Positions 59,274 to 64,000 of a stretch of DNA of 64,000 nucleotides are shown piece by piece (position 1 is the stretch's first letter; every line of letters starts with the position of its first letter). The position numbers and the translations under genes are program-made. The stretch lies in contig CP136066.1 of NCBI GenBank assembly GCA_032622095.1, positions 132,709,917 through 132,773,916 of the forward strand. The letters are read 5' to 3'. The notes beneath the pieces were generated by a model. The model was not told the DNA's origin. It did not search any database and saw nothing but the letters and a program-made list of their open reading frames with translations. This DNA comes from Siphonodentalium dalli. Lineage: Eukaryota > Mollusca > Scaphopoda > Gadilida > Siphonodentaliidae.

Positions 59274-60157
59274 CCACCGTAGTCATCACAGCGTATATAT
59301 TCGCGGAAGTCGAGTTAAATGAAACGACCTGCGTGCTGCTTCCGATCATTTCTAATAATTTCTAGATGTTTTCTTGACCAACAGAACTCTGCCCATATAG
59401 GTGAAGGATATATCTGTTCCATATCAATAGAGAAGAAGACTTTAGACTTGGTATAGGGAGATTGAAGTAAAATGCGTGGGAACGAGACTCTCGTCTCCCG
59501 TTTTTCTTATTCACGACAGTGGGTTGTTTACATTCTGCATATGTTGCAAATTCTAACATCGTTTCAGCAGCACTCTCGACGTTCACTTTAGAACAGGTGT
59601 TATAAAGGTATCGGGGTACATTCTCGTCATTACTGACTTAACCTTTTCAAGATGATCGCAAATTAAAGTTCGCTTACGTGTCGCCCGCTGAGAGCCTTAT
59701 GAAGGCCAGTCAGGCCCATCTAATAGCGATTGTGAAGGAGTGTATGAGTCCCATATCAGCATATCAATATCCAATGTTTGTATAAAGGTTGTAAGGCTGA
59801 AGACCTCCAATGCTGCCGAAGCTTAAAACTCTTCGTCCCCATATAGTCAGTGGAATTCGAAGCGTAATGTCATCCTAATCTTGAACATAGTAGTTCAAGA
59901 ATTGGGTTGATCAAAGCGGGTGTGGCGCCTATATCACATACCGGGTGATACTACGGACACAAACAAAAATGAATATTCAAGATTATATATATGCACCGGG
60001 TATGTCTTCAACTCTAGATTAACCAACTGACAGGCTAAGTTTACAATAAATCGGATTTTCCTGAGCTGTTTTCTGAGCTGTTATTTCTTCAATGTTCAGT
60101 TGTTTTTTGAACATGGCAAGGCTATATATACACAAAACACCACATATTATAAAGTTA
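59274..60157. other. Unique DNA, nothing recognised
   Basis: Short frames only. A 74-codon minus-strand frame at 59,362-59,586 has no domain. Confidence 0.5.
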
Positions 60158-60321
60158 TTATACAATGTTGTGTACAGTATGTGTTTTTCTCAAGTTGTAC
60201 GAGTCCAGGTTGTGGTGAAAAGTCATATTGGACGAGACACGCGGTGTCGAGTCCAATATGACTTTTCACCACAACCTGGACGAGTACAAGAAAAACTCAT
60301 ACTGTACACAACATTGTATAA
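60158..60321. mobile_element. Near-perfect palindrome of 164 bp
   Basis: TTATACAATGTTGTGTACAG on the left mirrors CTGTACACAACATTGTATAA on the right. Inner blocks CCAGGTTGTGGTGAAAAG and CTTTTCACCACAACCTGG also pair. The centre is CGAGACACGCGGTGTCGAG. The few mismatches lie in the TTTTTCTCAAGTTGTACGAG segment. Length and form are like the palindrome at 26,323 but the sequence is unrelated. Confidence 0.9.
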
Positions 60322-60861
60322 TGATATTTTTAATATCCATCTGTATGTTGTGCCTGTGGCGCCAGAAAATTTAGCATAATTATGTCAACGTCGAGATCAA
60401 AACAACGTTACCAGCAACTGATCAATTACAATAACTATTTTTAGACAACACGATATATATATATATGACCAGACGCCCACACGCACAATTCCTGTGGTCG
60501 TCTGGAACATGCGCCAGTATGCATAAATGTAAGTTTGTTTGGTTTCCTCTCTCCCCTCCACACTGCACATTTATCTTTATGTGAAATGACCGCATATATA
60601 TTTATATCTTTGGGTAATAAACATTTAAAAAAAGATGCCAAACTGATGAAAGCACAAACATTATATAGAACAATGGGGATTGACAATCAGCTTATATCAA
60701 GGCTGAAATGCCAAAGCTAGAAAATAAAAAATATTGCACTTTTAGGAATGATTTTCTTTCCTATAGTAGATTCGAATGCCATCATCCGTTTGTTTATTTA
60801 ATGTATATGATATATAGCATTCATTCTCATATTATATCGGCTCAACATACCTCATTCACAG
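60322..60861. other. Presumed intron immediately upstream of the mucin-like exons
   Basis: Ends in ATACCTCATTCACAG, a usable acceptor with a modest pyrimidine tract. No exon is recognised in it. Confidence 0.5.
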
Positions 60862-60996
60862 GTAATGTTCCAACAGTAGCAAACAAAGGTCGCACAGTAA
60901 GACCAGGCGCATCGCAGTCAGATCAATCACCAGCATCACTCACCATCGAACCAACGTCTGCCGTGATCCAGGCTTCAACTAATGGAATCTCAACAC
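60862..60996 (+). CDS. Exon of a Ser/Thr-rich extracellular protein (upstream exon)
   Basis: This 135-base exon is bounded by CATTCACAG and GTGAGTCC, both good splice sites. It starts and ends in phase 1, so it is symmetric and could be skipped or duplicated without shifting the frame. It encodes 45 residues: NVPTVANKGRTVRPGAS, then a Ser/Pro/Thr-rich stretch (SPASLTIEPTSAVIQAST) and Asn-Gly-Ile-Ser-Thr. It has no cysteine or aromatic residue, resembling the start of the mucin-like region coded by the next exon. Its last base plus the first two bases of the exon at 61,507 make a Leu codon and keep the long frame open. Confidence 0.7.
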
Positions 60997-61506
60997 GTGA
61001 GTCCTCATACACTCAGTGATTAGTTTCAAAACTAAATCCAATATGCACCTCTTTACAGTTGAAATCTTTTGTGTGTATGATTGAAATATTGGCATTAGGC
61101 TAAATACGATACAAAACAAAAACGTTGAACAGTTGTCTCAAGTTTTGCGGACTAAATTGTCATGCACGTAAATTAATCACTGACGGCACCACTCTCAACA
61201 ACAAAACCGTGATGAATGTACATTTATGCTCCCAAACTCAAGAGCGACAGTTGCAAATATGTCGTATAAAGTGTTTCAATGATAGTTTCAATCAAAAATG
61301 TACTTTATGTAGTAATATTCTGAAATGGCCACATATTCTATAACTGTTCGTGGAAAATATTCGAAAAACAAGTTATTTACTAGTGACAGAAGCTGCTGTT
61401 GACTGGTCTCTCCGACTCAAAAGTTTTGTTATTTCCCTGAATATAAGGACGTTTCATGGTAAAGATACACCCACCTTTCACTTTCAACTTAAATATTTTG
61501 TTGCAG
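60997..61506 (+). other. Intron of the mucin-like gene
   Basis: 510 bases from GTGAGTCC to TATTTTGTTGCAG, with a pyrimidine-rich stretch (CACCTTTCACTTTCAAC) before the acceptor. Its phase fits both neighbouring exons. Confidence 0.7.
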
Positions 61507-64000
61507 TTTTTCCATCATCAGAAGTAGGTGGAATATCGACGCCAACAGTCCAGTTATCTACGGTTGTCCCAGGAACATCACTGGCTCCAACAACCACAGA
61601 CGTCATAACTTCACCACCTCCAGTGGTCCATTCAGCAACAGTTGTGTCCGTAGCTCCAACAACTTTAGACGTCGTAGCCGCATCAACGTTACTAGCCTCG
61701 TCGCCAACGGGTGCAGCTGAAACTACAGTCGCTCTTTCAACCTCCGTCACCCATCCATCAACAGTTTATCAGCAATCAACAGTAGCTCCAACACACATAG
61801 GCACAACAAAGCCAACGGTGTTGCCGTCATCGTCTAAACTTGAAACTGAAACCACATTAGCTCCGACAACAGTTACTACCACAGTTATTGCTGCATCATC
61901 TTCTGTCACCCCCTCGTCGACGGTTGTTTTGGATATTTCAATGGCACCGTCAACGTCGGACCGAACGTCGTCAGTAAGCACGTTTTCTACATTTTCAGCA
62001 GAAACATCAGTACATCCAACAACTTCAGACATCGCGCATGCATCAACTTTAATCGCATCGCCTTTGGTGCCCTCCTCGTCGTCTAGGGTTGCACCTACAA
62101 TGCTTACACAAGAAACCTTATCCTTAACAACAACATTGGCCGAACATTCACCATCTTCGTATAACGATTTATCCGTGGTTGTAACTGAAATGTCAGTTGT
62201 CCCAACATCTACAGACATCGTAACTTTATCAACGTTATTGTCCCAGTCGTCAGTGGTTGCACAAGAAACATCGATAGCTCCGACAACCACAGACACCGTA
62301 GATTCATCAACATCACTGGCCCCTTCGCCGAGAGTCACACTGGATACATTAGTAGCATCAACTACGGAAGTCATTGGACAATCAACATCGGTCGCCCCAT
62401 CGTCGAATATCCCATCAAAAACATCAGTAGACCAAACTGCCACACAAGTCATATATCCATCAACACCAGTGGCCGTTTATTCAACAGCAACAGGAGACCT
62501 CTCTCTATCCCAAGCAATTACGACAGTGGCGCCTTCGCATCCAATTGTTTCGGAAACATCAAGAGTGCCAGCAACGACAAAAGTGGTTCCATCACAGTCA
62601 TTATTGGCGTCGTCAACGCAGGCACCAGAAACATCGGTAACGCACACAACAGAGGCCATAGCCCCTTCAAAGTCAATCACAACATCAACTGATGTTTCCC
62701 CATTGTCGACGTTCACACAAGAAACAACAGTATTCTCAAAAAACACAGAAAGCATGGCTCCTTCAACGGCTACAGAAGTTATATATCCATCAACTTCACT
62801 GGCGCCGTCATCAGCGTCTATATCAGAAATATCAGTAACGCACAAAAGTACGGAAATCGTAGCTCGATCAAGTTATGTCACCCCAGCAGCATCGGTGGCC
62901 ACATCAAGAACGTTAGCACCAGAAACATCAGTCTTAACAACAGCAGTAGTAGCTCCAACGTCAGTAGCACAGTCAACTGCACTGGTACCGTCATCAACGT
63001 TAGCACCAGAAACATCAGTAGTCTTAACAACCTCGGAAATCGTAGTTCCGGCGTCTCCAATTACACTGTCAACGTTTGTGTCGGAAATATCCTCAATAAT
63101 TACAGTAGTCGTAGTAGCTCCATCATCTTCAGTTGCATCGTCGTCAACGTTTGTACCAGAAACATCAGTGGCTTCATCAACTTTGGCATCAGAAGCATCA
63201 GTATTTTCACCAAGTACGGAAGTCGTTGGTCCTTCATTTTCTGTGGTCCCGCCAACTTCAGTTGAGCCGTCGTCAACTTTTGTGTCTGAAATAGCCTCGA
63301 TAAGTACACAAGCCGTAGCTCCGTCAACTTCAGTTGCACCGTCGTCAGCGATTGTATCAGAAACATCATTGGCTTCAATAAGCACAGATATTATTTATCA
63401 TTCAATGTCGGTGGCACCGTCATCAACTTTGGCATCAGAAATAACAGTAGTATCAACAAGTATGGAAGTCGTAGCTCCATTAACTTCAGTGGCATCGCCG
63501 ACGTCAACATTAGTGTCAGAAATAGCCTCGTCAACAACAGAAGTAGTAGCTTTATCAACTTCAATTGCGCCGTCGTCAACGCTTCTGTCCGAAATAGCAT
63601 CAACAGCTACAGAAGCTGTTGTTCTGTCTTCAGTTTCACCATCGACAACGATTGTACCAGAAACATCAGTAGCTTCAACAAGCACATACATTATTTCTCC
63701 CTCAACATCAGTGTCACCGTCAACTTCAGTTACACTGTCGTCAACGTTTGTGTCAGAAACACCAATTGCTTCTACAAATACAGAAGTCATAGCCCCATCA
63801 ACATCAGTTGCGTCACGTTCAGTTGCACCATCACTTTCAGTTTCACTGTCAACTTCAATCGCGACGTCGTCAACGATTGTGTCAGAAATGACATCAAGCA
63901 CAGAAATTGTAGTTACTTCAACTGCGCTGTCGTCAACGCTTTTGTCCGAAATAGCCTCAACAACTACAGAAACTGTAGTTCCAACTTCAGTTCCGCTGTC
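61507..64000 (+). CDS. Mucin-like Ser/Thr-rich repeat protein, giant exon (runs off the window)
   Basis: After the acceptor TTGTTGCAG the + strand stays open in one frame to the last base, 831 codons. The product is dominated by Ser, Thr, Val, Ala and Pro with regular single Glu, and no Cys or Trp was seen. Such sequence is expected to be densely O-glycosylated and extended, as in mucins and other cell-surface or secreted glycoproteins. From about 62,900 it settles into a repeat of 25-26 residues, consensus S-V-A-P-S-S-T, then V-S-E-(T/I), then A-S-T-S-T-E-V-V-A-P. Copies nearer the start are more diverged and more acidic (for example TSLAPTTTDV). The end of the gene, and any anchor or globular domain, lies outside. 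Minus-strand frames here rich in Asp, Val and Thr are its mirror image. Frame, splice sites and lack of stops are direct evidence; the glycoprotein role is inferred from composition. Confidence 0.82.

Noticed and set aside
61484-63901. Long minus-strand open frames rich in Asp, Val, Thr and Gly opposite the mucin exon
   Set aside because: They are the mirror of the + strand repeat. They are broken into several frames, whereas the + strand stays open for 831 codons from a good acceptor.

Overview
This is 64 kb of repeat-rich metazoan DNA. It is AT-rich and holds several LINE reverse transcriptases, MITE-like foldbacks, satellites and spliced-exon signals, with no bacterial gene organisation. 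The mix of CR1/Jockey-like LINEs with C-terminal zinc-knuckle motifs and dispersed 'ATGGCNGCC' repeats bordered by AGCTCAACTTGAC hairpins would suit a marine invertebrate, perhaps a mollusc- or brachiopod-like lophotrochozoan. That placement is an inference and was not searched. No tRNA, rRNA or CRISPR array was recognised.

Host coding signal is sparse and all on the + strand. At the right edge (60,862-60,996 and 61,507 to the end) lie two exons of a Ser/Thr/Val/Ala/Pro-rich, mucin-like protein. The second exon stays open for 831 codons and runs out of the window. Near the left edge (7,361-7,430) a short exon encodes a convincing signal peptide and ends in GTGAGT in phase 1, the phase with which the exon at 60,862 opens. 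It could be the first exon of the same gene, with the 53 kb between them being a transposon-filled intron, but this link is a hypothesis.

Region by region: 0-7 kb is mostly unique DNA with a 122-bp tandem array. 11.6-12.7 kb is a foldback of about 1 kb. 13-20 kb holds several minisatellites, including a 21-bp satellite present in both orientations. 20.4-21.3 kb is an intron-like repeat whose inverted partner lies at 54.1-54.9 kb. 22-24.5 kb is a broken minus-strand LINE. 25-30 kb has a MITE fragment, a palindrome and tandem repeats. 30-39 kb is a patchwork of dispersed repeats, a 1.35 kb duplication, a perfect 27-bp-TIR MITE and LINE fragments. 40.8-44.8 kb holds two near-identical 1,924-bp elements side by side. 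45.6-49.7 kb is a LINE split by a tandem array, with microsatellites at both ends. 50-54 kb is more dispersed repeat. 54.9-58.3 kb is a GATATC satellite interrupted by a 5'-truncated LINE with a 563-codon reverse-transcriptase frame. 58.7-60.3 kb has a TIR element and a long palindrome.

The most unusual structure is the twin element at 40,839-44,760. Two 1,924-bp copies with the same terminal inverted repeats and no obvious differences except poly-G lengths are separated by a 74-bp GCGTACGC-rich spacer. Only the outer ends carry a matching ATAA, as if the pair entered as one unit.
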